From assembly GCA_009761415.1 (NCBI GenBank), contig QUOL01000002.1, forward strand, positions 186,001 to 250,000: 64,000 nucleotides of DNA, in the 5' to 3' direction. Of this stretch, positions 1 through 12,607 are shown piece by piece. Position 1 is the stretch's first letter; the number at the start of each line of letters is the position of its first letter. Position numbers and translations under genes: made by a program. The stretch comes from Sarcomyxa edulis (taxonomy: Eukaryota; Basidiomycota; Agaricomycetes; Agaricales; Mycenaceae). The notes beneath the pieces are model-generated. The model was not told the DNA's origin. It did no database searches and saw nothing but the letters and a program-made list of their open reading frames with translations.

Positions 1-3000
1 CATAATCACCTACTTACTTAGCGATTATGAGGTGATTGTATTTAATCTTTTCGGTCGAAACTACCATGCTGCCAGGCTTTCTTCTTACCCCCCTTAAAGT
101 TGATAATGAGCCCGGACAAAGTGCGTATTTAATGCGGGATCTGTCGGGCCACATCTTAGAATATCTTCACTTTAACCTGAAGCAGGAGAAAAAACAGCGG
201 TCACCGAAACTAGATTCGCCGGCCCACGCTTTTTTGGCTAATGTTATCGACACGACTTCGGGCTTTCGTGTATGCCCGAGTGGACTATGGCGGCCAGAAC
301 GTGAATGATTCCCAATTTATGGTCGAAACAGCATGGTCTGTCGGAAAAGTCACAATGAGCCGAGGAGACTTCGAGTTTTAGACTCCGGACCTCAAGCTTA
401 CTGGACGGTGTAATTCATCGACCGAGCTTCAGAGTAGCCGACAACTTCTCTCACTTTCCTTTATCCTTTTTGTTGCTCGAATTTAGCTATCGGCAGCTTG
501 TGAGTCTCTTGAACTACTTGATTGTTACGGTACCAATATTGACCTCCTCCATTGGGCGCTGGAAATCTTTCGAATTCTGATCCCCGTGATCATGCGACCC
601 ACTGGGACGTCGTTCTTCATGTGCTGGATCTTCGCAGACTAAACTTGGGATCCCACTGGATCCCACCACTTGTACTCGAGGACTCGGAGCCTCTATTGGT
701 CTGGTTAGATCTACTCGGCAGGCGCATGTATAGGATCCCGCAAGCAATACCCTTCCGCTCCGACCTGCACGCATTGACCCTGAAAATGAGGTTGTACTGG
801 TCAGAACTACGATCGCCTCCATCTGCACCACGTCGCTAATGTTTGACCAGGTCTCGGAGTACCCCGCTGACGATTACACCGCTGGTTTGTCAGTGCTTGC
901 AGAATCCTGCTTTGCGAGAGACCTTTGCTCAAACGGAATCTCCCGTTATATTCTTGTGCTGTATCAGCCTCGGTACGTACAGTGCCACCTTGTTTGCCGT
1001 GAGATGGTAATTTCTTCTATGCATCTGGTTTTCAGGACCCCGCCGTTCCACAATTCACAGCCTCTGCTGCGATACTGTCAAGCGCATAATAGGTTCAACG
1101 TAAAACATCTCCCTCCCGTGGTTTGTGGGACCGTTTGCTACGAGGTAAAGTCAGCCCCATCATGACGGTAGCTCTGCGGAGTTTCATCATCAAATTCGAA
1201 ACTGGAGAATTTCGCCCTTCAACTCGGGTTGCTTTTCACCGGTCGCTGGACGCGCGTATGAGTACCTGTACACGGCGTCTACTCTTGCACGAGTCTCAAA
1301 GGCACAATTTGCTGTCCACTGGAGGCTATTTATCCACCATCAGGTGCAATTACCAATAACAAAGGGATTGGTAAATCTCAGCCTTGAACAGCCCTCGAAG
1401 AACACGCTTCTCTTGAGGTTATTCAATTAAACAGTCGACGACTCCATCTCCTCTCCGTGTCCGTGGGGGCAGCTCCGTGCTGATCGTTTTGATCAGTCAT
1501 TCAGTGGCTCGAAGCCTTCTACTCAGGAAGCTGTTGCCAAATAGAAACAAATTGGGTTCATCTCGAACTCAATTTTAACTTGACTCGAACATTGTCGGAG
1601 ATCCTCGAAGGCCTGACATGGCGCGATATTCATTACTAAGTTCCATCAAGCGGCAACAACTCGTATTATTCTCTTTTTTCCGCCGGATATCTCGATATTT
1701 TGCTATGACGAACCTCCACGTGCTGATGGTGTGTTTCAGGTGCCCGACTATGCAGTCCGGGCGCTGATGTGACTTTCAGGTACTTGATTCCGAATTCTTA
1801 CTATTTATCGTTGATCGACGACGGATAAGCGAATTCATCAACCAGATCATCTTTTCTCGATAAGCCGACCACTAACCTGCATCCCACACTATTGGACGCT
1901 AGACATGAAGTGACAAGACCTCAGTCCTTCTGGACATGGAGACCTGAAGGTCTAGTCCAGTCTCAATAAATATACTGATGGTGAGAAGACATCATGAATG
2001 ATCGCTGCGCGTATACACAGCCACGAATTCTCACATCCTGACGCTCAATCATTTCTATGTTAGGCTCCGAAAACAATGGCCTGGCCGTCTGCTTCTTTGA
2101 TTCTGCCACCTTGTAGCCTCTTTTGATAGATCTAAGCTGTGAATACTGCGGCTCCAAGAACACAACCCGCGGACCGGTCGCTACTACCATTGTTTCTTAC
2201 ACACTCGTAGGTGACAACACCACTCGGAACCATCCCCGACTCTCAGCAGATCTTAGACCTTACCAAGCACCTTACTACTATGTTTGCGGTATATCGTGGA
2301 ACCCCAGCGTCATGCGCATTACTTTCAGTGTCGTCACGCCGGCTACACGTACGCCTGCAAAGCTTCCGAGCGTGTCGGCAACACCCAGTAGGCCAAGCTG
2401 AGTATCTATAAATGACAGCGCGCCAGGAGGTTCCAACAAGAAAGCCCCATCCTGCTTACATACACTAGACGCCTTACACTATTGGTCAATAGATTCGCAA
2501 TTCTTCGAGTCAATACCATTCGGGCGCGCGCGCTTGACTCATTTCCACCGTACGTGTCCTTTAACATTGGAAACCAGTCCTACATACTCAACGTCTCCCC
2601 GAAGTCACCATCGGGCGGATCATTCCCCCTATATATAAAGCGCGTACACGCTTCCTTTGGGTTCGGCGAGTCACGTCCGTCGATCTCAGCCTTCCCACAA
2701 ATCTGACTCTGATATCCTTCTCCGTACTAGTAAGGATTCGCGCAGTCACTAAGCGACGACACAGCCAACACGCACCCCCGAAAACGTTCTTCTTTCAATT
2801 CAGGTGCGTGCTAACACAGGTATATAAGTATACGCTCCACGCGGCTTAGCCTATAACTACTCCCCTGAGCGACTTAGAGCGCTTTCTACCTATAATACCC
2901 CATAAAATCTTGAGTAGACGATCTGACGATATTTCTTCATCCTTTATTCAGCCTTCGTCCTCCTCGATTATACGTATGCAATCCAACCAATCTCATATAT

Positions 3001-3017
3001 ATCATTCCTCGACGGAC
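1..3017. other. Gene-poor left end, possibly decayed coding sequence
   Basis: No open frame here has a recognisable domain. The frames are short, and several begin at non-ATG codons. Plus-strand stretches near 600-720 and 1500-1640 read like leucine-rich tails of basidiomycete F-box proteins (for example DLRRLNLGSHW), but they are interrupted and cannot be joined into a gene. A TATA-like TATATAAG lies at 2821-2828, about 190 bp upstream of the GATA gene start, and probably belongs to that gene. Confidence 0.3.
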
Positions 3018-4100
3018 ATGTCTGGTTTGTGGACCTAACACTTTCGTGTTGACTCTCATTTCTCTGATCGTAATTTTCGATTATTCATTCTAGATTCCGC
3101 TCATCAAAATGAACCGCTTGCGTATACAAGTCAGGACCAGTGGAATGCCAGCTCCTGGTCGTACCAAAACCAGAATCAGGATCAAAACGCGTCCCAAATG
3201 CCGTTTGTAGCGCCTCGCTCTGATTATATTCCCAACATAGCACAACCTCGCCCACAGTACGTGGAAGGTGTGGGTCATCCTTCCACTTATCAGACGTCTC
3301 AATTGCAATCTTCTATGGTAGCGAATCCCTATGCAGTATCGAGCCCTTCACAGTTCTACCCGCCACAGGCACATACGCCTGTTCAGACTCATCGTCCTGG
3401 TACTAGGGCCGGCCTGCCTGAACAGCAGTGGGCTCCCCGTAGCAGCTACGTTGATCCCCGTGCCACACCACTCGATCTATATGGCAGACCACCCTTAATC
3501 ACGCCGCGTCCAGGATCCAGTCGATCCAGTACTCATGTACCAGGATCATCGCAGACTTGGAGTGGTGCTACATCGGGCATTGGACCATCAAACTACCCGA
3601 TGCACGAGAGCTCGCCTTTCACTCCATTTGACTCGACGCGTCACTCTTCACCGTCCATAAGTCCCCAGTCCCCCTCGAGCAGGACAGCTAATCCGTCAAG
3701 CTCCAACTCGCGATCATCTCCATCTACATCCACCACTGGTAGTGCAAAAGAATGCTCGCATTGCCACGCGAAATCCACTCCTCTATGGAGGCGTGAACCC
3801 CAAACTCTTCGAACGCTATGTAACGCTTGCGGTCTGTACCTTCAGCAACGCAACAAGCTGCGCCCTCAAGAGCTAATCGATGCTGACGAGGACGACGACG
3901 AGGAAGAGGATCCAGCATCGTACGATCCAAATAGTCCGGAGTGTAGCCATTGCCACACACATCAGACTTCTGTCTGGAGGCGCAGCAAGGAGGGCCAGCA
4001 GCTTTGCAATGCGTGCGGCGTCTACTCGCGACTACGCGGGAGGGATAGACCTCTTTCTCTCAAACGTAATAAGATAAAACCTCGATCCAAACACAATTAA
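3018..4100 (+). CDS. Two-finger GATA-type zinc finger transcription factor
   Basis: The protein of about 337 aa carries two GATA zinc fingers near its C-terminus: C-X2-C-X18-C-X2-C, with TPLWRR and LCNACG, and then C-X2-C-X17-C-X2-C, with TSVWRR and LCNACG. An acidic linker (DADEDDDEEED) separates them. The N-terminal 180 residues are rich in Pro, Ser, Gln and Tyr, as expected of an activation region, and the basic tail could be a nuclear signal. The first coding exon is inferred to be only 7 nt (ATGTCTG, 3018-3024), followed by a GTTTGT..TAG intron at 3025-3093. Joining it gives MSDSAHQNEP in frame, whereas the uninterrupted frame would start later, at 3198. The Cys-rich inter-finger motif of siderophore repressors (SreA/Urbs1) is absent, so a nitrogen, light or developmental role is as likely. 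The domain call is firm; the target pathway is unknown. Confidence 0.9.
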
Positions 4101-6958
4101 TCAAATCACATATGATTGTATACTCGCAGACTCGGACGGTGTAGCTATAAAAGCCCATCATATGCTCATTACTTATGTTGTTCAAGTCTCTCTACTATAT
4201 ATCCTTACCGTGAATTCTTAATTTCGACTATAGAATTGCAAAACGTCGACCTAGTTGGATTGAACCTTTTCTCATCGAGTCAATCAGATCCATTACCGTG
4301 ATCTTGTGATGTATACATAGTTACAATAATAGAGGACCATGTGCTCTCAGCACGGCTCTGATTGAGTACCCGTCGCCACCAATGGGTTGTGATTCTGCCA
4401 TCCATGTTTAGGAGCGGATATCGACTGCAATAGGGGTTCCCGTAATCTGATGTTCTCTGTTCCCACCCAGATGGACGGTCTTCAGTATGTGAGCGTGTAG
4501 TTTGAACCGACGTTCATCTTCTCGGCATTCGGGTCCGCAAATAGAAGATTCCCATGTTGCAGTTTAGACATAGATGGTCCTATTTAAGGACTATATACAG
4601 TTATCAATATACACTCAAGAACGAAAACGAGGTTGTAGAATGAATGCACGTATGCCTCGACGAGCGTGCTCTTGTAACGCTTCCGTCATGTCGCTGTTTG
4701 CATTATAGTCATGGATCAAGATGCCCGCCGTGAGGCAAAAGGTGGATCAAGGCTCCGTGGTTCTGACGCCCAAGATGCGAAACTGCAGCGACCGGAAGAC
4801 TCCGCGAATCAAACAAGGCTTTCAATGAGCCGCAACGAAAACAGTATCGATAGTAGGACATGACGGGTTGTGGAGGGTTTATTTGGTGATAGATGCTGGC
4901 ATGCTGGTCGCTGTGGGGACGCTCTCGTAACTCGAAGACGATGCTAGTATAGTAGGCACGGTCGTGCATACGGCCGGACAATGAGGGATGACTAGAAAAC
5001 GGGACTGTGCGTAACCGTGTCCAAGACAATAACTGCTGATCTAGCGATGGGGTTGGGTCGAAAAGGGCTGTCTCTGATCCAGGGATGAAGACATTCCTCA
5101 GGTAACTCTTCCCCGATAGCGACGGGACGACATACACAAATGCATCCGTCTCCTTGTTGTAAGTAGATGGGTCGATACCACAACGCGTGGGTTGATCTGT
5201 CATTGGTTTATTGTGGCGTTGTCTCCATGACATTTGTCGTGTTACTTACTGTTCAAGTAAAGCTCGACGGAAGACCAGAACGCAGCTTTCACCAAAAGTG
5301 GGACAGTAAGGCCTTCCGTTCCGATGATATCCCTGTTTAGATTTCGAGGTGTCTGGAACATGTAGGTGTTGACCTCCACGATAATATGATCCAGGTCTGA
5401 GATTCAATACCCATAGAGGTACTAGGTCAATTGTCCAGGGATCTTGCTTGTAATTGGAGTCGCGGAATACATCAGTTTCACGTCAATTGACGAGCGCGCG
5501 TATGATTCACGTCCTAGCAATACGCACTCTGTGAGTCAGCTGCAACTTCAATTGAATATGAAGGTTTATGCAAGCAAGCCAAGGTGATCTTTCGAAATCG
5601 CATAAGATCATGAAAGGGCATCATGTCCCTCAAACGTCCTTCGGGATTCAGTGAGTTCCGGAGCATCTAGACTCGCAAAAAATGATCTAGGATAGAAAAA
5701 GACAAGTCAGGACGCACCACGCGCCTCAAAGTTGCAGGGAAAACCTTGGAAAATTCGTACGTTCATCATGAATCTCAGGATTGTCACGTCGCACACGAAG
5801 TCGTACGCAGTCAGACCTGTACATGCATACGAGGCAGATGCTACCATAGCTATATTCAGAGAGCAGGTGTGAGAAGTAGCGTTCCAGGCACTGATATCTC
5901 AAAGCATGTAATAGCGAATACGAGGTTGGTACGAGGGGGAAGGTCAAAATAAGGTTCTAGGAATAAGCCGGACCTCAAAGTCCGCTCGGCAGAATGCGAA
6001 ATTTGTCGAGCTTCAAGTCGAACTCAAGTCTCACTCGTAGTACGGCTCGAAAGAGGTTTGTCGGATACTGATTGTATGCTTCAGGTATTCTCAAATTGAT
6101 ACAATGGTATGGTTTCTGGATCAATATGATACTTATATCATCGGACAGAGATAAACGGTGCACAAACTTTCTGACTGTCCCTCACATCGACGTACCACAG
6201 TCAACCGGATTGTCGGTCACCCATTTCATCATCTTTGCTGTTCGAATGGCTCTCATTGACCGCACAGTGAACATTGGATCTTATCGTGTAAAGCGTATCG
6301 GTCAAAATGCAACGGACCATCGATATCTACAGGATCTTCCACTGAGGACGGCCGGAACAAGGACATTGAAGGTACGAGTCATTTTCTGTTTCAAAACGAT
6401 CATCGCTCTATCAATAACTTCTGATCTTCAGCCGTATCTCGCGTTCGGCGTTCCTGCGCGTCTAATCCTACATGAGAATGTGCGTCATTGTACATCATCA
6501 TCGGATACTAATTCGTTACAAATCCCACCTTCTCTGATATCTGTTGATTCGGAAATGGTGGCATGTCGCCTTCGTGCCCCGGCTTATATTTTACAGCACC
6601 GTTTTTTACAGTGTTGTCCAAATTTATCCCCAATTTTGCGTGGCATGTCGGGATCTAGCACGGTGTCAGTGGGCGATGGCTCTCCTGATCTCGAAGCCTG
6701 TGAAGTGACACTGTGTTACTCAGCCGTCATTGACTGCTGGAACTGCACTTAAGTGTACTCTCGTTTCGCTCTTTCGAACAGGCGCGTGCATTAGTCTTTT
6801 ACTCCATGTCCATTGTCTCGACTCCGTCGATCTTTCTCGCCATTTCAAAATGATTAGTTAGGTGTCATCTTCTGGAGAGAAAACCCTACAGAGGTCGAAC
6901 ATTAGTCCGGTACCTACTGCATACTAGAGCGATCAGTCTCAAGGATCGCAATTGTGTA
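4101..6958. other. Gene-poor interval between GATA factor and permease
   Basis: Apart from the doubtful 174-residue frame at 4709-5233, I see nothing supportable. The longest other frame (6072-6752, plus) starts at TTG and resembles no family. No terminal repeats, transposase motifs or tRNA-like folds were noticed by eye. Confidence 0.4.
4709..5233 (-). CDS. Doubtful hypothetical protein
   Basis: An uninterrupted 174-codon frame with an ATG start (MSWRQRHNKPMTDQ...) lies in an otherwise gene-poor interval. There is no signal peptide, membrane segment or recognisable motif. The composition (many His, Arg, Ser and Pro) is neither clearly coding nor clearly random. No introns are needed, which is unusual next to the neighbours. 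It may be a chance frame. Confidence 0.22.
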   Translation of the reverse strand: MSWRQRHNKPMTDQPTRCGIDPSTYNKETDAFVYVVPSLSGKSYLRNVFIPGSETALFDPTPSLDQQLLSWTRLRTVPFSSHPSLSGRMHDRAYYTSIVFELRERPHSDQHASIYHQINPPQPVMSYYRYCFRCGSLKALFDSRSLPVAAVSHLGRQNHGALIHLLPHGGHLDP

Positions 6959-9385
6959 TCAACAAAAGTATCGAGAGACTCGAAGCCACACCCTGTGTCC
7001 ACCTCGAATAAACCCATTGCCATCAGCATGTTCAGACTCCATCCGATCTTTCTCTCGTACAGCAGCGCCGTCCCCCGGTCTCCAAACGGCATCCGTTTCG
7101 AAATCAACCTCCAGTAATGGGACAAAGTGCCCGGTCTTCTTGAGATAAAATCGTTCATATAACGTATACCCGCCGTACAGGATGATGTACAACGCTACAC
7201 CAATATAGGTTGCGACAACATTCTGCAGGGAAAGAGAAATCAAGTCAGTCACCGAACTAAAGCTTGAAGCGTTGACGCACTTTGGCTTCAAAAGGATCCT
7301 CTTTCACGGCTGAATATCCTTCAGCTATGAACATTAGTGTTCCCAGTACCACAACGCCGACAGGAAGCAACGGGAACAGGGGTTGTCGGTAGGGAAGGTC
7401 AGATAAAGAAAGTCCTTGCGCTTTATAGGCCCATCTGAAGCGCAGGGAAATCAAGCCTATACTCGCCCATACGAGGAGTGCCGATATGCCCGTGATGTTC
7501 AAAAGCCAATTGAATACGACACCTTCACCCCATATCGTGGTCAAGAAGGTCAGGCAGGATACAACGAGAGCCATTCTATGACACAATGTCCAGGTCAGAG
7601 ATATCATCAACAATCAAGAACAGACGACCACTCACAGAAGGGCAGGAACGGGTACCCCTCTACTATTGACCCACCCGAATACACGCGGCGCGTGCCCAGA
7701 GCGTGCGAGAGACATCAACATCCTTGAACTGGCATAGAAGCATGAATTTGTAGCAGAGAGCACGGCGGTCAGCAAGACAGCGTTTATAACGTGCGCTGCA
7801 GCTCCGAAGCCTGCACGGACAAACACGACTGTTAATGGCGACGCAGCTACATCGGAATCTACAGTGAAACCCTGGATTAGGGTCATTTCAGAGAAAAACA
7901 GAGATGGTCAATTACCATATGCCGCGTTTAACAGAGTTTCATCCTGATAGTTGATGCATAGCCCAATGGTGAGTATTGTCAAGATATAAAATATCACGAT
8001 CCGGAAAAAGGTCGCTTTGATCGCTCTGGGTACGGATTTATAGGGTTTGTCAGCTTCTCCAGCGGCCAACGCGACCAGCTCAATGCCCCCAAAAGAATAG
8101 AAGGCATAGACGAATGTTTGCGCAAAGGTAGAGAAGCCACCAACGAAAGCTTGGGAGTTATGAAAATTCGACAGGCCCTGTGAACGATAGAAGTATGAGG
8201 CCTGACGTATGATGAGGAACTAAGTCTTCTTACAGGTCCAGGGTGATGCTTTACGCCGCCCCAGTCATATATCAAGCCGACGATAATGAACACGATTATC
8301 ATCAGAACCTTGATCGTGGCGAACCAATATTCTGATTCCCCTGAGAGAACTATTGATGAATATTGTCCCAGAATGATCGCAGAAAAAGGACGTGCCATAG
8401 ACTCGAACGTGGATGAGCTGCATCGCAAAGACTGGGACAATGATGATGATTGCCCATTCCCAAGCTTGCAATTTTGGGGTCCAGAACTGGCGAGATAGGA
8501 TGATCAGCATTGTCGAAAATCGATAGTGAGAAAACTGACTTGGAGGATGATAGCAGCAGCAGTGAGCTCGCTCGCTATATCAGGTCACGTCAGATTCAAG
8601 GCATCACGGATGTCGAGTTGGATGAATACTGACGTATAGAAAGACTCCTGGATCGATCGAACGGTGTCAAAATATTGTCAATGAATAATCAATATGAGTG
8701 AAAACATGCCATTGCAACCAGTAGTTCCATCCTATGAAAGCGCGAGGATACAGTAAGATATGTGCGTGCTCATGTAATGATATATATAGATGGCCACTTC
8801 ACCAAGTGTAAATCCCAAAGCGGGAGAGACAAATCTGGTTCCAAAAATGGAGAACGCTCCAGATACAGGGTACATTGAGGACATCTCCCCTCTATGACAT
8901 GGTCAGTGTAAATGAATTCTGAGTGGAGAGTGAAACGCAACTTACAATGCGATGACAACGGCATACACAAATATACCGACAACGAAGTAAGATAAAAGTG
9001 CGCTCCCGGGTCCAGCTAGTGCAATCGCCTTGACGAAGATCAATGCTTGAGCATTCGCACCCAATGACAAGGGATGGACACACCTCTCCAGCACTCAGGA
9101 ATATACCCGTACCGATGGTTCCTCCGATTGCTGCAGAGACAAGAATAGATCACTCTAGCGGCATCCTTCCAAATGATTGCAATACTCACCAATCATGATA
9201 AGATGCCTGCTCAGCATCGCTCTCCGAGTGTTGTTCCCCTCTACGGCTCCTCCAGCCAGGAACTTCTTCCACGCCGTCTTCCCATCATCCTGTTTATCGA
9301 GGATAGCCGCGTCCTGGGTAAATCCAACGGGCTCCTTGTCAATGCTAGAACCGTCCGATGAACTACGTTTCTCTAGTGTCGCCAT
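6959..9385 (-). CDS. Amino acid permease (APC superfamily, fungal YAT type)
   Basis: A plasma-membrane amino acid/proton symporter. The cytosolic N-terminus (MATLEKRSSSDGSS...) leads into AIGGTIGTGIFLSAGE, the first transmembrane signature of the family. It is followed by GEMSSMYPVSGAF, GWNYWLQW..PSELTAAAIILQ, GLIYDWGG, FVYAFYSFGGIELVALAAGE and SATNSCFYASSR. The C-terminal tail has HFVPLLEVDFETD, a conserved piece in yeast permeases. The gene is split into about ten exons. Two introns are inferred to be GC-AG: 8648-8709 (G^GCATGT) and 8341-8395 (G^GCACGT). Between the first of these and the next intron lies a 14-nt exon (8634-8647). Only these joins restore the conserved W-S-x-x-x-P-S-E-L and V-R-V-Y-G-E-S-E-Y-W stretches. 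Substrate specificity cannot be told. The stop at 6959 closes a tail slightly longer than the yeast type. Confidence 0.9.
8341..8395 (-). other. Inferred GC-AG intron in permease (55 nt)
   Basis: Splicing GTCTATG^GCACGT...CTCAG^GGGAATC joins RVYG to ESEYWF, a conserved permease block. A GT donor six bases upstream (GTCTATGG) would lose the V-Y-G residues. Confidence 0.65.
8648..8709 (-). other. Inferred GC-AG intron in permease (62 nt)
   Basis: The donor is CAATG^GCATGT and the acceptor GATCCAG^GAGTC. The join continues WLQW into S-L-S-I-P-S-E-L through the 14-nt exon at 8634-8647. No GT donor nearby keeps the frame. Confidence 0.6.
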
Positions 9386-9891
9386 GCTGGTCCTCTACCA
9401 GGGGAGAGATGCTCTTAGCGGTCTGAACACAAAGAATGACAGTGGGCGTCTTTTGGTGTCAAAGCACGCCATCGAAGCGTAAGAAGCGAGGGCGCCATAT
9501 GCTCGACTTTGGCATCGTTGCACGACTGGGCATGATCCACCGCAAAGCACTTTGGCTGGGCAAAGACTGCGCTTCAAATTCGAGTGATGTGTTCATGATA
9601 CAATGGAAGAAATGAAATGCTTTTGTGTCAATCCTTGGGCGACAGCTCGCTGTGTTGAACGTGGACCAAGGAGAGATCATAAAAAAAGAAAGTCATTCGC
9701 AATTGACTCGGATCATGAATCGATCGAGGCCAAATCAAGAAGACGCGTCAAACGCGTTGCTTTCAGACGCGACGACCGGAGGCTAGTATCGAGACACGAA
9801 ACAGAAAGAATTTATCAGAAAAATTTACATACACAAAGGATACAAGTACAGTTACACATTTCTGCACATTCCAAAACGCGCAAGACACAGG
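9386..9891. other. Intergenic region, promoter of permease
   Basis: Only short shadow frames are present. An ACGCGT hexamer lies near 9745. I see no further structure. Confidence 0.4.
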
Positions 9892-11879
9892 TTAGTAATT
9901 AGGCCCATTACGCAAGAGTTCCATAAACTCCTTCTCATCCTGAATGAGCGTACCCCCACCTTCCTTGATTTTCGTCAGTATACCGGCAAATTTGTCAATG
10001 ATGCCTTTAGAAGGCTCCGGCCTACCCTCCTCCTTCATGGCCTCAAGGAAAGGCTCCAAGTCATAGGTCGAGAATCTGGCGACAGTGCGAGTCTTTTTTT
10101 CCTCGTCGGCCTTCTCCGAGTTGCCCGTTTCCGTTTCCTCTTCCTCTTCTGTATCTTCGGTCTTGGCGTCGGCTTTGGGAACTTCAATTTCCTCCTCGAA
10201 TCTAGTGTTCAGAAAAGCATACCGGAGTGGGGTAGACATGGAGTAAGCAAATATAAATCCCCAGCGTTCACCACCAAAGTTGTAGGGAGAGTTCTGAGGA
10301 ATCAAATGAACGAATCGTTCATTCCACTCCTGACCTTCGTCTCTAACTGACGCTAGTGCGATTTGCGGAACCATCGCGGATTGCGAGTAGGTGGTGTCGT
10401 AGCGGTTGCCGGCAGCATATCCAAATAGAGCGTCCGTTAGAGATTGGACGATGGACGATGGTGTGAAGAAGGGGAGTGAGAATCTAATCCTTGCTTGGCT
10501 CGACCAGAGTGAAAAGGTGAAAGCAGTCGGATAAGGCAAGACTGAGTAAGTGGTCATGAAGAGATCATGCACGATTGTCTCGATACCGTAGAAGAGCTTC
10601 GGCTGTTTCACAAGTAGGGAGATAAGATCGCTAGAATCGATATTGGTGTCTAAGAGCCATAATCGACGCATAGTCGGAATGGTGCCAAGAAGATCAGAGA
10701 GGCTCTTGGCCGTAATGACCTTGTTGCCAGACAGGTTGAGAATTCGGACAGAGGTTTCTATCCTCGATACGATATCCGTTATCTGCTGAGCCGAGAGGTT
10801 GAATCCTGAAAGGTCCAAGGTGTCCGACTTGGATTCCTTCAATACTTGGATCAAAAGACTTATCCCGACATCGGGGAAAGACTCTTCGTTTCGACTAAGT
10901 AGGGCAGACCTCACAGCACTAGCTCTACCTGGCATCCAGATTATCTTTTCGAGCTCCTGGGTATCGCCGGTCTCGAGGGCATGATCTAGAGCAGGCTTCA
11001 GAGTCAATTCGGTCAACGAGGGGACTAGGATAGAGTCGATGGAATCGGCGTCGTTTGCAGATGGCGTTGCGGCTTCAGCAACAGACGTATTGTCCGCTGC
11101 ACGCGCCTCCTCCAGCTCCTTCAGCTTCTCCTCGTATTCCGATGGCCAAGCTTCTGCGAGCATCGCCAAAGTGACCACCTTCTCCCCTTCCAATGCCGCA
11201 ATACTATCCCGTGCAAGCTTTTCCGTCCAATGGAGGGGCACATCCGCGCCATTCGCGTCTTTTTTCTGATCTTTGGGATCGGGAACGGGATAGTATGCCC
11301 GAATGTAGTCGGTTGCAGTCAAAGGGATCTTCCTTGGAACTTCGACTGAGGATTCCAATCCAGTCACAGAAACGAAGCAGTATGAAGGGTTAGAGGGATC
11401 GGTTACATCGATGACGGAGATCCCATCGTTGTTATCTGATGTGATCGATGAATATGGAAGAAAGAAGAAAATGCCTCGAAAAAATGAGACTCACCTCCTC
11501 CGCCGCTATCCATGTTTGCAGGTAAGGTTCCGTGTAGGAAAGAAACTCCACTACCATAACCTTTTTGGGGATTTTCCAAGTTAACGGACCAGCATGTTCC
11601 CAAAAGAAAGCAAATGTAGGGACAAGGGAGATCGGGAGCCTCGGGCTCATCACAGTTTCTGCCATACTGACCCTGTATATCGCGTAGTTCTGCACGAATA
11701 AGCTCTGCGTTGTCTTTCTGCTTGATCATAGTCAGAAAGCGACGGGTGGCTCCAAGAGGAAGCGATCCGTAACACCACTGGTGATGAAAAGCGGCTACGC
11801 ATCGATAGTAAGATTTTCCATCAGTGCTGCCGTGGGGAAGGACCTTGGCTATAGCAAATGCTTGATGTCGTTGACCCAT
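9892..11879 (-). CDS. Conserved basidiomycete protein of unknown function with LRR-like segment
   Basis: About 642 aa in two exons. The intron at 11436-11494 (GTGAGT..CAG) joins MDSGGG to DNNDGISVIDVTDP. The N-terminus MGQRHQAFAIAKV, the block AAFHHQWCYGSLPL and the segment NPSYCFVSV recur in mushroom genomes in proteins I know only as hypothetical. The central part contains leucine-rich pieces (LDLSGFNLSAQQIT, VRILNLSGNKV, MRRLWLLDTNI) spaced like two or three leucine-rich repeats. An acidic, low-complexity stretch (TEDTEEEEETETGNSEK) precedes a C-terminal helical region. There is no signal peptide or membrane segment. It diverges from lysophospholipase 1 across about 730 bp. Function is unknown; a protein-binding role is a guess from the repeats. 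Confidence 0.88.
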
Positions 11880-12607
11880 GGTGATGAGTGCTTGAGAAAG
11901 GGAGGAACCAGCTACTTTTCACTTATAAGGCCATCGATAGCGATCAGATCAGAATCCATCAGATTTAGAAGGACGGCACATGTTGTTGCCTTAGAACTTC
12001 CGGTCGAAACAGGAGCAACCTGAGATCTGAGGACGCGTCTTTCTCAAGTTTTCTTCTTCTTTTCACTGCGAAGTTTGATTGGAAAGGAACCTCCTTCATC
12101 CTATCCTATCCAGACATTACTATCCATCATGTTGTCCCTATTGGATGGCTTTGACAGTCCGAACTGCACATGGACTCTCCAAAAGAAATTGTAACCAGGT
12201 TACAGCATCACGCAGAAGTGTCAGGCTTCGAATTCTCTGGGAATGTGTGACCCATTCGACTTCAAAGCTTCAACCTCGTTATCTGAGGCGAGGGACAAGC
12301 CTGGGGTTTTCCAAGGGTTTTCATCGCGCGACGCGTTGAAAAGGGTCATTTATTTTTGCTGCACGTGGAGCTGACGCGACTGCGAAAGTTTGGGGGTCGG
12401 GCAAATCATTCTTGTGGAGGTCCCGATGCTCGGTTGTGCTCTAGTGCTCAGTGGGAATCCGGTGGGCCTAGTTCCTAATTACCATGCGTCGCGTCTGGGG
12501 AGACTTGGGGACCGCCGGTACCGGTGCCTAGCATACTTATAGTGTGATTTTTGTCGGTCGACCCATATTGCCCAACACCACCACCACACCACACCCTAAT
12601 AGCTATC
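11880..12607. other. Divergent intergenic region
   Basis: This region is the shared upstream sequence of the LRR-like gene and lysophospholipase 1. ACGCGT hexamers occur near 12026 and 12332. No coding sequence is evident. Confidence 0.4.

Noticed and set aside
6072..6752. 226-codon plus frame in the gene-poor interval
   Set aside because: It starts at TTG, has no motif and no credible composition; probably chance.
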